NCBI GenBank assembly: GCA_030323885.1
Contig: CM059203.1
Coordinates: 4,092,001-4,156,000 of the forward strand
DNA: 64,000 bases
From: Branchipolynoe longqiensis
Lineage: Eukaryota; Annelida; Polychaeta; Phyllodocida; Polynoidae
Direction of reading: 5' to 3'
The notes beneath the pieces are model-generated. The model saw only the letters and a program-made list of their open reading frames with translations. It had not been told where the DNA came from and searched no databases. A program made the position numbers and the translations under genes. Below are positions 9,713-19,981 of the stretch, in pieces. Position 1 is the stretch's first letter. Each line of letters opens with the position of its first letter.

Positions 9713-10373
9713 GGTGTTGCAGTTTTAAAGCGCACCCGGTTTAAGATGGGGCTTTTAACAATGCGCGTGTGCATGCATTTCTGCCTGTTTGAAATTGTAC
9801 CGGTGTTTATTAACTTGGTAATTGCTTGTTAACTTGTTAGTGCAGAAAATAATATATACAATCATCATCATCATCATCATGCTGTCGGTCGCGATGCGAC
9901 AAACACTGCTTTCATTACTTGACTGTCGATCTCCATTTAGCTCTCTGCTGTGAGAGTGATGTCCATGAGTCGGTCTTAATGTCTCTCAGCTTCAGGTTTC
10001 TCTTGATGGCATCATTGAACCGGAGACGAGGGCGCCCTCTCTTTCGTAACCAGAAGACAGTTGAGAGTAGAGGATCTGCTTTGGTAGCCTGTCTGATGAC
10101 ATCCTCATGAGGTATCCAGTCCACCGGAGATTCTTTTTGATCAGAAGATCTTCCATAGAGGGAAGCCCTGTCCGTTCGAGTATTTCCTTATAAAATATTC
10201 AAGTCTACAACGATTCCGGAAGTAATCCTTGCTTGTCTCACTCTACATTTCCTGCACAGAGAGAAGCAAGTCAGAAATTCAGATAAGATTTCAGGCTCGC
10301 CATTCGACTTTGACGCATGAGCATCGCGAAAAGCCCCGTTTTAAACCTGGTCCCTTTAATACTGCAACACCGG
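9711..10373. mobile_element. CCGGTG element, divergent arms, containing a LINE end
   Basis: The left arm CCGGTGTTGCAGTTTTAAAG and the right arm CTTTAATACTGCAACACCGG are inverted repeats that stay alignable for about 65 bp. Next to the right arm is TTCGACTTTGACGCATGAGC, a block also found beside the arms of other CCGGTG elements (for example 17135). The interior lacks the 216-bp core and is interrupted by a LINE end at 9861-10180. Confidence 0.7.
9861..10180 (-). mobile_element. LINE 3' end, RT C-terminal fragment (type 2)
   Basis: The - strand encodes RGRPRLRFNDAIKRNLKLRD and continues IKTDSWTSLSQQRAKWR to a stop at 9915. This is the extreme C-terminus of a LINE reverse transcriptase; the cleaner copy at 25056-25298 also shows LIKKNLRWTGHLMRMSSDRL upstream. 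The frame is shifted near 10060 here. The 3' end is a GAT/ATG trinucleotide tail. It is 5'-truncated and dead. Confidence 0.8.
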
Positions 10374-10388
10374 TAATATGGCTGGATC

Positions 10389-10850
10389 AAGTCAAATTAG
10401 GGGGGAAGGGAATTTTCACACTGCATGTGATTTATGATATAGCTGAGCAGTGTTATCGCCCAATTCGCTACACTCAGCTGCGGAAAGAAAGCGGAAAGAA
10501 AGACAGGAATATTGATTTCAGCAGAATTTAATAAAACAAGTCGGGGACCAATGGAGGTCTATCAAAGCAGTATCGTGGGCGACCAGGGCCAGAATCAAGC
10601 GCTGACTGGAATGCGCTACCAGGTATCAGTTCATGAATCAGGTGATGAAGCAGGTAAGTGAAGATAAGTGCTCAACCCCCCAGTAAGTGTGTGGGAGGGT
10701 GGGGAAAGCGAAATGCACTGTAGCAGTGTTGAGTGCAGAGTGACAACAGGTGGAGAGAGGCAAGCGAGGAAAGCTAAGAATAGACCAGCCTCGTGAGCAA
10801 ATTACCCATGTTAGCCTCGGGCCAACATGCACATTGCTCTCCATCACATG
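10389..10850. other. No gene seen
   Basis: Mixed-composition sequence without a recognised repeat or coding signature. Open frames here are short and show no domain. Confidence 0.35.
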
Positions 10851-10851
10851 A

Positions 10852-11184
10852 CCGGATGTGGGGGCCGAGTCAGTAAAGCGCAGGCTTCTCATGCGGAAGG
10901 TCGGGAGTTCGAATCCTGGTCGATTGAACCAATGACATATGTAATTTATTCATGTTGCTACCTAGCCTTGCAGTTGGCATTTCTAGGATATGGCAAGGAC
11001 TGGTTTTCTCAGCATCAGGATAATGTGACTTAGTGGGAAATTGGGTCACGGCGCCAGCAGCCTGGTCTCCCAGTGCCAGTGGGGCAGTACAATAAAGTCG
11101 CTATGAGTGCGCTCTGTAACAAGTCGGCACCCGTTCTGATATGACCTTAGCTGTTGATAAGACATGAAACACCAACAAACAAAC
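10852..11184 (+). mobile_element. SINE-A, full length, head variant 2
   Basis: The head GGGGCCGAGTCAGTAAAGCG with B-box GAGTTCGAATCC is followed by a complete body and a tail ACACCAACAAACAAAC. ATCACATG at 10843-10850 and 11188-11195 is the target duplication. Confidence 0.88.
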
Positions 11185-11240
11185 TGGATCACATGTCGCC
11201 ACAGTGGCAACGTCACACCCTCAATTTCACCCATCATTGT

Positions 11241-11659
11241 CATCATCATCATGCTGTCGGTCGCGATGCGACAAAGACTGCTTTCATTACTTGACTGCCG
11301 CTCTCCATTTAGCTCAAACATTTCATGAAAGCTGCCTGCAAAAGTGTTGAAGTGCTGCTGGCTTTTGCAATTTACCAGCAGCACTCTCTCGGGGAGCAAA
11401 TAGAGGTTTCACACCGGCAAGAACATGTCAAGACAGGCGCAAAACTATTTGTCCCTGGAGTGGCTGGTCGGGAGATGTTGGGAGTTCCATACATCAACCG
11501 CCCTTAATGCTGCCACAGTGACATGGTTTTCTGTTTAGGGTTTGCTCCCTTAGCCTTCAGTTCTGTCAAGAACCTGTACCACAAGGCAGTGGTTTACAAC
11601 TCTGCAGGGCAGGGGCGTCAAACTCCCTGAGGTATTGCAATACCTGCAATACCTGCATA
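11241..11659 (-). mobile_element. LINE-tailed composite retroelement, short-tail form
   Basis: On the - strand a module of about 340 bp runs from TATGCAGGTATTGCAGGTAT to the CTTTCATGAAATG junction near 11318. It is joined to only about 75 bp of the type 2 LINE 3' end (GAGAGCGGCAGTCAAGTAAT ... GCATGATGATGATGA). Other copies at 25009, 27300 and 63701 have the same module but a different length of LINE tail. Confidence 0.75.
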
Positions 11660-11785
11660 CAATGTCACCCAGTAGTGTTAATATTACACAAGGCTCATGG
11701 TCCCATAAATAACTTCTTTTTTTCCCCCATCTTTTCCTTCTTTTTTTTCTTGTTTCACAACTAAGAAGGAACATGTTATTTTTTT

Positions 11786-12284
11786 CTCTTGTACATTAGT
11801 TGATTAAGCAGTACTAGTGTACATTACTGCGCACTATATCTTGATGCATATACCTTGCACTATGTTGAGTACCTATGCTGTACACAATACAGCATAGGCT
11901 GCTCCCTCACTTTCTTTTTTTGTTCAGAATGGGTTGTGCTGCACACAATGCAACACATTCCATTTCCACTGTGTACAAATCAAAAGTGATCACTCCAACG
12001 GCTGGAAGACCAGTGCCTCAGCGCTGACAAAATATGTATTCAGATGAATACAAAATATTTACCCCCAAAAAAGCAGGGTCAATTTTAATCACTAACAATA
12101 GGTCTTCCTCTTTCCACTGTGCCTTGCCATATCCTAGTAATGCTGAGCGCCAGGCTAGGTAACGACAAGTATAAATTGTTAAGTCATTGGTTTGGCTCCA
12201 CCTGGGTTCGAACCTATGGGTTCGAAACCCACGACCTATCAAAACGGGAGACGGACTCTCACCTCATTAGGCCATCCCGTCTGG
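11786..12284 (-). mobile_element. SINE-A2, split
   Basis: The SINE-A2 3' tip GTACATTAGTTGATTAAGCA is at 11791-11810 and the rest, from GGTCTTCCTCTTTCCACTGT to the head GGGATGGCCTAATGAGGTGA on the - strand, is at 12103-12284. Some 290 bp of unrelated sequence separates them. It includes a 27-bp palindrome at 11873-11899 (CCTATGCTGT, CAC, and its complement ACAGCATAGG). Confidence 0.55.
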
Positions 12285-12437
12285 TCTACATTATTCAGAC
12301 AATATCGTTATTTGCTTTAGGGACATTATTTCGAAAATGAAATGAATAAACTAGCATTCCCATTTTATTATTGAGACATTGCTCCAAGTCTGATATACCC
12401 TTTTCGACTGGTCCCCTTCCCTTTTTTTGTTTTGTTG

Positions 12438-12498
12438 TTGTTGCTTGATTGGTGGTTGTTTTACGCCGTGTCGGCAGCATAGGCCATACTCACTGCGA
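12438..12498 (-). mobile_element. Retroelement 3' end with CAATCAAT-type tail
   Basis: On the - strand GAGTATGGCCTATGCTGCCG then ACACGGCGTAAAACAACCAC and CAATCAAG. The same end occurs at 41304-41367 and 59812-59870, on the + strand there. It is the conserved 3' end of a LINE or of a SINE sharing its tail; the body is not present. Confidence 0.6.
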
Positions 12499-12900
12499 TT
12501 GTTTGTTTGTTTAACAATCCCCTAGAACAAAAAGTAGATATTGGCTATTGGAGGTAAGACAGTGTTTCAACTTATCTGACTAAATAATTACATTTCAAAG
12601 AAGTAAAATAGACATATGCCAAAAGAGTATACAACTGTGGTAAAATCACAAGTGATATATGATAAATATAATCAAAAGCAAAAGAACTTTTCAGGTTTAA
12701 AATGGAAAATGAATTTTTGGTAAAAAAAACACCCAGTTTCCTTTAAAAAATGTAACAATGAGTTGCGGATGGAATCGGAACGACTACACCACACCCTCAT
12801 TTCCAAATACATCACCTCAGCAAAATGTGACGCACTGTCAATATACACCGGCAGTGCTCACACTGAGGTGGACGGTCCCCAGCTGTTCACCTTGCTGTCC
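12499..12900. other. No gene seen
   Basis: AT-rich; the short frames show no domain. Nothing repetitive was recognised. Confidence 0.35.
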
Positions 12901-12904
12901 TTAA

Positions 12905-13319
12905 GCCCCTGTCACACCTCGCCGGATTGAGGAAATGGAAAGAAACCGAAAAAAGTCTGTTGATATCCGCAAAGTCCAGTTTGTGTCCATTGCATATCCA
13001 TTGCATATCTGTTGCATATCCGTTGCATATCCGTTGATATCCGGCCCTATCCATTACAAGATTTGAACATGCACAAAACTTGGAACGGATGCCGCCGGAT
13101 TGACGTCTACGGTTCTTGTCCGGTTTGAGTCCGTTTAGTCCTCTTACCGTCCGTTGGCTATCCGTTCATGTCCATTTCATGTCCGTTCGTGCAGCGGCCT
13201 TTGACCCGATATCGTAACATTTTGACACATTTTAATACATTTTGTTACTTATCACGCCTGAACACCACCGGACTAGACAATTCTGTCCATTGCTCAATCC
13301 GGCGAGATGTGACATGGGC
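12905..13319. mobile_element. GTCACAC element 2, ATCCGTT words
   Basis: Left end GCCCCTGTCACACCTCGCCG and right end CGGCGAGATGTGACATGGGC are inverted repeats. TTAA at 12901-12904 and TTTA at 13320-13323 look like a TTAA target duplication with one change. The interior is made of repeated ATCCGTTGCATATCC-like words (12980-13050) and GTCCGTT words (13100-13190). CATGCACAAAACTTGG at 13069-13084 is the inner block shared with other members. The copy at 43868-44212 is the same subfamily in the opposite orientation. Confidence 0.85.
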
Positions 13320-13436
13320 TTTACCTTCAGAACTCTGCATGGGTGGCTGGACCTGAAAAATAAAATGTTAATGGCAACTTCCCAGTTGAATAGACCAGTA
13401 CACAATTCCAAATGAGCATGCCTAGAAAACAGTGTC

Positions 13437-13461
13437 CAAAGCAAAGCAAAGCAAAGCAAAA
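13437..13461. repeat. AAAGC microsatellite
   Basis: Five AAAGC units directly precede a SINE-A2. Confidence 0.8.
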
Positions 13462-13680
13462 GACAGGATGGCCGAATGAGTTAGAGCATCCGTCTCCCGT
13501 GTTGGTAGATCATGGGATTGTGGGTTCGAACACTGGTCGAGTCAAACCAATGACTTAAAAATTGATACTTGTCGCTTCCTAGCCAGGCACTCAGCATTAT
13601 TAGGATAGGGCAAGGAGCAGTGGAATGAGGAAGACCAATCGTCCACGATTGAAATTTCCCCTGCTTAAACAACTAATGTA
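13462..13680 (+). mobile_element. SINE-A2, full length
   Basis: Head GGATGGCCGAATGAGTTAGA with B-box GGGTTCGAAC, body GAGTCAAACCAATGACTTAA, then the alternative tail GAATGAGGAAGACCAATCGT ... GAAATTTCCCCTGCTTAAAC. This is the best reference for the A2 form. Confidence 0.88.
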
Positions 13681-14023
13681 GGCATACCCCTAAAAAAGCA
13701 CATATTCATTTGTTTGATATATTCCCAGAACACAAACCTTCTGTATTTCTACTATTTTCAATCAAATCGAATAATTTGGCATCAAGATGGATCCCCTCAT
13801 GTAACATAATAGTGTAAAGAATATATTTAATACACATGTAGGCCTATCCATAATTAAACATTCTGAGCTAACAAACATCCAATTCCCCACAGAATTGTCA
13901 GCCACTTTACTTTCTTAGGCTGTTGTTCACATCACAATTATCAGTGTCGCCTAGAATTTCAGCTGATGGCATATGCTCCTTGTTTAATCTGCATTTAAAT
14001 AAAGAGAAATACAATAAGAGTCC
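13681..14023. other. No gene seen
   Basis: AT-rich sequence without a recognised feature. Confidence 0.35.
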
Positions 14024-14025
14024 AA

Positions 14026-14634
14026 AGCCCCGTTCACACGGCACAACTTTTATGCCGATTTAGATGAAGCGAAATAGATGAAGCGAATTAGTGTAGTGTC
14101 CACACATGCAGTACTTTTAGCCGGAAATCGATATCTGCACATGAGCAAGTCCAGACTAACCAGCGCCAGTTTGGGTTTGTCGACGTCACCACGGGAGAGT
14201 GTGGGTTCGACCTAGATATGTATGGACTGAATCGTATTGGTTTGGAACGGTCAAAACTTCTGCTGGGCAGTGAAACCCTAAAAATAAATGATGAAAAAAA
14301 TATATGTGCACCTCTAGCAGGTTCATAGACCAAATTATATAATATGCACTTTTGATCGACCGGAAAGTCAACAAACTAAGGTCTCGACTGCGCATGCGTG
14401 TCACGTCCTTAATCCGCCTCAAGTAAGTTGGTTGGGTTCACACATGCCACTTATGTCGATTTAAGCTAAATCGCTTCATCTATACTACCTAGGGAGGTGG
14501 TATAGATGAACCGATCTAAATGAATCGATTCAGCCCTAAATCGCTTCAGCGTAGCGTCCACACGGCGAATGTGAAGCGAACTAGACAAGTCAATTCATAT
14601 GAATCGAATTAACTGCGCAGTGTGAACGTGGCTC
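14026..14634. mobile_element. GTCACAC-like element 3 (GTTCACAC subfamily)
   Basis: Left end AGCCCCGTTCACACGGCACA and right end GCAGTGTGAACGTGGCT are inverted. The outer arms are made of GATTTAGATGAAGCG and AATCGATTCA words. A central block of about 190 bp (14230-14420), with ACCTCTAGCAGGTTCATAGA and GTCTCGACTGCGCATGCGTG, is repeated in reverse at 28740-28940. A symmetrical ACTACCTAGGGAGGTGGT lies at 14484-14501. Open frames in it are shared by both copies but have no domain. Confidence 0.75.
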
Positions 14635-14635
14635 A

Positions 14636-15142
14636 AATGTCACGCCTTCAAGAAGTAGGCTATCCTACAATGGTGGTTATAGTATCTTGGCTTCTTGATC
14701 AAGATATCGTAAATCTATACTTTTATCAATCTGAAAAGAGATGTATGTCAAAAAGAACTGTATAAAAAGAGTTGCATTTAATGACAACTGAGCCATACCA
14801 ATTGTTAGTTCTTGTTTTCAACCAGCATCAATATATTTTAAAGTAAATTCAATCAAAACAATTTCCTTTTCCTCTCGATCTAAATCTAGAGGTTTTAATT
14901 CTTGATGCAAATAAAGAAAATGTGTCAATATACACTTGTTTCATATATATATAGCCAATGTCTGATGAGCCCTACCCATTTCCTAGGCATGGCATTAACC
15001 ATCAGATATAAATAAAAACATGAATAAAATAAGTAAATCTGACTCTGGCTATATATAATATATAGTTCTAAATCTAGATTTGTCTAGATCTAAATTCATG
15101 CTGATGAGTTTTATGTAGGCCTACGTACAATCAATAGCAATG
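14636..15142. other. No gene seen
   Basis: AT-rich; contains TCTAGATTT and TATATA clusters. No recognised repeat. Confidence 0.35.
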
Positions 15143-15648
15143 CCGGTGTCGCAGTTTCAGTGCCCGGTCAGTTTCAGCGCCCGGTCAGTTTCATGCGCAT
15201 GCATCAAAATCTAACATCATCATCACTAACCTTATCAATTTAATATAATGTTTTTGGTAAAGATGTTTTCTACATGTGTACAAAGCGATTTGTTTCTAGG
15301 TGGTGTGGTTTTAGAGATATATCACTTTTCCTGTATTTTCTGTATGAAGATTGCTAGCGACCATTGACAATGCCTTGAGTTTGACGGTACGCCCAGTGCA
15401 AAACCTTAGTTTTATTCAAAATTACTACAAATCAAGAACCCTAACCTTATAAATTTAATACAGACTTTTTGGTAAAGATGGTTTCTATATGTGTACCAAG
15501 CGATTTGTTAATAGGTGGTGTGCTTTTAGAGATATTTCACTTTTGCTGTATTTTCTGTATGAAGATTGCTCACGACCATTGACAATGCCTTGAGTTTGAG
15601 TCTATGCGGGCGGTGGAAACTGACCGGGCGCTGAAACTGCGACACCGG
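15143..15648. mobile_element. CCGGTG element, arm type CAGTTTCAG, two cores
   Basis: Arms CCGGTGTCGCAGTTTCAG and CTGAAACTGCGACACCGG are inverted; both continue with CGCCCGGTCAGTTTC. Between them the 216-bp core is present twice in reverse orientation, marked by CCATTGACAATGCCTTGAGT at about 15362 and 15579. Core landmarks include AAGCGATTTGTT, GTTTTCTACATGTGTACAA and CTAACCTTATAAATTTAATA. Confidence 0.85.
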
Positions 15649-15794
15649 ATTTAGATGAAGAGAAACCCGAGCCCTAGCTTAGGCTATTCCACTTCTGAGG
15701 CCCCTCCCAAAGACATGACACATGTTCATCGCTAGACAATGTCCGTGGTTTAAATTGGAAACATTTGATCGTGATACTCATTGGGTCTATATAA

Positions 15795-16475
15795 AGGGGC
15801 TGTCACATTACGATGCATCGCGCCAACGTATCTGATTTTTGCCAGCTATGTCAGGATATGTCGTTGTGCATTAGGCGCTCGTTGGTATTTGTCAATGTAT
15901 GCTGTTGAGATACGGCGTCACACGTCAGGAGGTCAGCAAAGTTTTTTGCATGCACAAAACTTTCGAAGTACGACAACTTTCGACAACGTGTGAATTTTAC
16001 GTCGGCCGTATGTTATGTATGCATTACGCGTACGTTGATGTATGTTAGACATATGGTAGACAAACGTTGTTCACTACGTTGCACTACATTGACCTACATT
16101 ATAGGCAGTGGGAACGTACAGTCCGTGTACTGACAACGTATGGATAATGTACGTCTAACGTGCATTTAGCATGCATTTAGCGTTTCTCCGGCGTGTATTG
16201 ATGTATGTAACATATGGGGCGTAGTTCTCCCGATCGAATAACGTATATAACATTCACCGGCATTATGCGAACGTAATGTGAGCATAATTCAAGCGTTTTT
16301 CGCCCGGAAACGCATTAGCCATATGTTGGTCATACATTGGCCATACGCTATCTATGCGGTATGCATACGTCTAACTTTGCCCCCTGCGCCAAAAAGTTTG
16401 ACGCTTCTCGACGTAAAAAAGTGATTTTACCCGTTGCCCACGCACTTGTGAGATGCGTCGTAATGTGACAGGGCC
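15795..16475. mobile_element. GTCACAC element 4, ACGTA words
   Basis: Left tip AGGGGCTGTCACATTACGAT and right tip TCGTAATGTGACAGGGCC are inverted. ATAA (15791) and TTAA (16476) flank it. The interior is a run of TACGTTG, ACGTATG and CATACGT words. The inner block GCATGCACAAAACTTTCG at about 15948-15965 is palindromic with the preceding AAAGTTTTTTGC and is shared with other members. A 70-codon frame in it is not a gene. Confidence 0.85.
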
Positions 16476-16616
16476 TTAATATATCTTTGGCCGAGGATAA
16501 CAGTCGTGACACAATAACATTAGCAACGTGCTTCGTGTGTGGATTTGTTTTGATTTTACGCATCCCACAATGCACCGCGCAAGCGACTTGATCTCTGACT
16601 GTGCGTGGAGAGTGCA

Positions 16617-16664
16617 GTGGGAGTGAGAGTGGGAGTGGGAGTGGGAGTGAGAGTGAGAGTGAGG
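16617..16664. repeat. AGTGGG/AGTGAG microsatellite
   Basis: Six-base units GTGGGA and GTGAGA alternate about eight times. Confidence 0.8.
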
Positions 16665-16714
16665 CAGCCAATCACAGTGAAGCATCGGGCTTGGGACGTT
16701 GGCGTTGACGTTGG

Positions 16715-17206
16715 CGGTGATGCGGATTCCGAGGGACACCAGTTTGCCAGGGACACTTCCATTGAAATGCATTGTTAACGGCCTTGAGCAAATCTTCATA
16801 CGGAAGAAGTCAAATATCTCTCAAATTACACCATCTAGAAACTAATCGCTTGGTAGACATAGAGAAAACATCTTTACCATAAAGACTATATTAAATTGAT
16901 AAGGTTAGGGTTCTTGATTTCTATTAATTTTGAATAAAACTAACATTTTGCACTGCACGTACAGTCAAACTCAAGGCATTGTCAATGGTCATGAGCCATC
17001 TTCATACATAAAATACAGAAGAAGTCAAATATCTCTCAAATTACACCATCTAGAACCAAATCGCTTGGTATACATATAGAAAAGATCTTTACCAAAATCA
17101 TTATATTAAATTTATAACGTTAGTGACAATGCTGTTCGATTTTGACGCATGTGCAGAAGCGATGTGTCCCTGGCAAACTGGGGTCCCTCGGAATCCGCAA
17201 CACCGG
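16715..17206. mobile_element. CCGGTG element, arm type GAGGGACACC, two cores
   Basis: Left arm CGGTGATGCGGATTCCGAGG and right arm CCTCGGAATCCGCAACACCG are inverted. Both arms contain the words AGGGACACC or GGGTCCC and TTTGCCAGGGACAC or its complement. Two direct cores of about 216 bp follow in + orientation. GTTCGATTTTGACGCATGTG at 17131-17150 lies beside the right arm. Confidence 0.85.
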
Positions 17207-17632
17207 CGGGCGGTTGGGCTGTGGTGGGCGCCTGTGCTGGGAGAGTGCGCTCTGTAAACAAACTGGGTGGCGCCGCCTGGAGAGTGAGCAGGGCACAGCG
17301 TACCTGGACCTGGCCGGGGCTGAGTGGGCGGGAAGCCGGGCGGAGTGGGAGCAGAGCGCCAAGAGGCCCCGTCCTGTCGGCAAGGGTCTGCTGCCACTGC
17401 TGCCACTTTGTTTATTTGGAGGATACATACACAGTCAGTGCGTGATGTGACAGTGGTTAAGGCATGCTGTGACAGTGGTGCGACAGTGACAAAGGTGCGA
17501 CAGTGACAGTGAAGAAGTGGACAGGTGGGTGGGAGAGTGAGTGAGCCTCCATCTCAACAATCAACGCAGAGTGCAGACAGGAACCGGGCACTTGGAAGTT
17601 GGAGAGGTAAGTCAAGTGAGGGAGCAGTAATT

Positions 17633-17740
17633 AATTCAATTCAATTCAATGCTTTATTTCAGACTCCTCATTATGGTAGTTACATAACTTGGTCAATGTT
17701 GGGCTCATTTTAAAGTCTTTACATGCAGTAAGACACTATG
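17633..17740 (-). mobile_element. Retroelement 3' end with AATTG tail
   Basis: The same end as at 9108-9219: on the - strand AACTACCATAATGAGGAGTC, TGAAATAAAGC and ATTGAATTGAATTGAATTAA. Confidence 0.6.
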
Positions 17741-17764
17741 CATATATTTCATATATCATTATTT

Positions 17765-17806
17765 GTTTGTTGGAGTTTTACGTCCTGGCAACATCTAAGG
17801 TTATAG
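17765..17806 (-). mobile_element. SINE-A tail fragment
   Basis: A second tail, GTTGGAGTTTTACGTCCTGG CAACATCTAAGG, precedes the fuller SINE-A. Confidence 0.55.
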
Positions 17807-17838
17807 GGCCATCAAGATGGGGCGTACTGCCATGTTGG

Positions 17839-18650
17839 TTTGTTGTTGGAGTTTTACGTCCTGGCAAAACCTAAGGTCATATCAGGACGGGGCTGACTTG
17901 TGACAGTGCACACTCATGGTGACTTTATAGGGCGGGACCCACTGGGAGATGAGGCTACCAGCACCATGACCCGATATCCCACTCTGTCACATTATCCTGA
18001 TGCTGAGCTAACCAGTCCTTGCCCTATCCTAGCAATGCCGAGCGCCAGGCTAGGAAGTGACAAATTAGCATCAATGTTGTAAGTTATTGGTTTGACTTGC
18101 CCGGTGTGGCGGTTTCAGCCGTGTGCCGTGCTCAGCCGTGTACCTATACTCAAACTCAAGGCATTGTCAATGGTCGTGAGTAATTTTCATACAGAAAATA
18201 CAGAACAAGTGAAATATCTCTAAAAGCACACCACTTATTAACAAATCGCTTGGTACACATATAGAAAACATCTTCACCAAAAAGATTATATTAAATTTAT
18301 AAGGTTAGGGGTCTTGATTTATATTTATTTTGAATTAAAACTAATGTTTTGCACTGCGCGTACCGTCAAACTCAAGGCATTGTCAATGGTGGTGAGCAAT
18401 CTTCATACAGAAAATCCAGGAAAAGTGAAATATCTCTAAAACCACACCACCTAGAAACAAATCGCTTGGTACACATATAGAAAACATCTTGACCAAAAAC
18501 ATTATATTAAATTTATAAGGTTAGTGACTTAAGACCATTGACAATGCCTTGAGTTTGAGTATAGGTACACGGCTGAGTACGGGACACGGCTGAAACCGCC
18601 ACACCGGGACTCGGACTCCTGACCTTCCGCGCGAGAAGCCTGCACTTTGC
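17839..18650 (-). mobile_element. SINE-A, split by a CCGGTG element in its head
   Basis: The body is at 17839-18100 and the head remnant at 18608-18650 (GACTCGGACTCCTGACCTTC on +). The break lies in the B-box region, at the CCGGGA that is part of the SINE head. Confidence 0.8.
18101..18607. mobile_element. CCGGTG element, arm type GGTTTCAGCCGTG, two cores
   Basis: Left arm CCGGTGTGGCGGTTTCAGCC and right arm GGCTGAAACCGCCACACCGG are inverted and extend about 60 bp, through GTGTACCTATACTCAAACTC. Two direct cores start with CAAACTCAAGGCATTG at 18151 and 18367, so the period is 216 bp. The arm word CAGCCGTGT occurs twice in each arm. It is nested in a SINE-A. Confidence 0.9.
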
Positions 18651-18664
18651 ACCATGTCCGGACA

Positions 18665-18860
18665 TGGCAGGACCATTAAGATTGCACACTTAGGGCACTA
18701 TATAGTGCTTCCCAAAGGGATACCACGTGAATGAGTAGGAGTGAGTAAGTGAGGTCTAGTTGTGAAGGCTTTACATCCTAGCAACTGCTAAGGTCACATC
18801 AGGACTATGACACTATAGGATCCAACTATTAAGTCCCACTGAGATAAATTGTGTGAGTGC
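18665..18860 (-). mobile_element. Degenerate SINE-A pieces
   Basis: Remnants include CACTATATAGTGCTTCCC at 18697-18714 and TTTACATCCTAGCAACTGCT then AAGGTCACATCAGGACTATG at 18770-18809. Order and spacing are broken. Confidence 0.4.
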
Positions 18861-18875
18861 ATCAATGAGTGAGCT

Positions 18876-19125
18876 TTGTTTATTGGGGTTTTACGTCCTA
18901 GCAACAACTGTGGTCATATGAAGGGGCTACCGACATAAGACAGCTTGCGCTGATGGAATTTTATAGTGCTGTCCGACCGAGGTGCCATTCGACCAGGAAC
19001 ATGAACCGATGTCTAACTCACCCATATTATCCTGACACTTAGCCAAGCAACCCTTGCCGTGTCCTGGTAACGTCGAGCACCAGGCAAGCTAGTGAAAAGT
19101 ATCAATTTGCTCAGTCATTGTCCCA
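18876..19125 (-). mobile_element. SINE-A, degenerate
   Basis: Tail TTTTACGTCCTAGCAACAAC, body ACCCATATTATCCTGACACT and GCACCAGGCAAGCTAGTGAA. The head is not recognisable. Confidence 0.6.
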
Positions 19126-19191
19126 CCGGTACGCACCATACATGGAGGGTCAAGTTCATTCAGTCGTTGGGAATAAAACAGCAATAGTGGT

Positions 19192-19500
19192 GTTCTCTGT
19201 GGCCGAGTGGTTAGAGTGTCTGACTTTTTTCTAGGTCAGACTCCTAATCTGAAGGTCAGTGGTTCGATTCCCTGTACCCCCACCTCTGCCAATTTGGATT
19301 TCCACCGCTGTGTATAACTTACAGCGTCATCAAAGGCCAGTTGCTCTCATACCATGTCTACGTGGTGTGGGAGGTTAAACATCCCTTGGGTCAGTAAAAG
19401 TGTAGGCCGGGGCTTTCTATCGACAAACTGTCTAATGGTGAAAACAAGCCTATTCAGGCTTATCCATGATAGGCAGTATAAATCTTCAAGAACAAAAAAA
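19192..19500 (+). mobile_element. SINE with Ser/Leu-like tRNA head (single copy here)
   Basis: The head TGTGGCCGAGTGGTTAGAGT has a good A box, and GGTTCGATTCC a good B box; the middle, with GTCTGACTT, TTTTTCTAGGTCAGACTCCT, is long as in class II tRNAs. The transcript unit continues for about 200 bp with no tRNA 3' end and closes in a run of A at 19491-19501, so it is a SINE and not a tRNA gene. Confidence 0.7.
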
Positions 19501-19555
19501 AAATAGTTGAATTTTCCGTTATTTATACTCGCATAATGGATTATGCATCACATAG

Positions 19556-19625
19556 AGCCGGACGGGATAGTCAAGTGGGTTCAGTATGCGATGTCGTTTC
19601 GGGAGGTCGCTGAATCAATACACAA
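19556..19625 (+). mobile_element. tRNA-like SINE head fragment
   Basis: GCCGGACGGGATAGTCAAGT then GGAGGTCGCTGAATCA resembles a SINE head with weak A and B boxes. No body follows. Confidence 0.3.
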
Positions 19626-19696
19626 CTGAGTAACCTAAAGACTGAGAAAACAGTCGCCTACTCTATAACGTGGGTGGGTAGATTAGCTCATGCTTG

Positions 19697-19970
19697 ATGG
19701 GGTTTTATGTCCTACTAACAGCTGATGTCATATCGGGATGGGCACCGATTTCAGACAATGCACAGTCATGGCGAGTTTATAGTGCTACCCCATTGCGATA
19801 CCAAGTCACTAATACCATGACCTGATATCCCACTCAGTCACGTTATTCTGATAGTCAGCAAGCAACTTAGCAAGTCCTAGCTCTACTTATTAATGCCTGG
19901 CTAGGTGGTGAAAAGTATCAATTTTGCAAGCCATTGGGTTTGACTCTGTCGGGGTTTGAACCCACAAACG
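19697..19970 (-). mobile_element. SINE-A, diverged
   Basis: Tail GGGGTTTTATGTCCTACTAA, body ACCATGACCTGATATCCCAC and CCATTGGGTTTGACTC. The distal head is lost. Confidence 0.75.
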
Positions 19971-19981
19971 CCCTCAATGGA

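Larger units (their letters stand above)
16480..17612 (+). promoter_or_regulatory. CpG-rich promoter-like region ending in a splice donor, with a CCGGTG element inserted
   Basis: TCCCACAATGCACCGCGC at 16563-16580 resembles the 3' half of a ZNF143/THAP11 site. A CCAAT box is at 16668-16672. After the inserted CCGGTG element, 17207-17420 is GC- and CpG-rich, and 17430-17520 is GACAGTG/GTGCGACAG-rich. GGAGAGGTAAGT at 17601-17612 is a strong consensus 5' splice site. A 5' UTR exon ending at 17606 on the + strand would fit. No coding start or next exon is recognised, so this is inference from motif content. Confidence 0.35.

Noticed and set aside
19192..19290. tRNA-Ser/Leu-like sequence
   Set aside because: A and B boxes are good but the sequence continues into a SINE body with poly-A; no proper acceptor stem was found.
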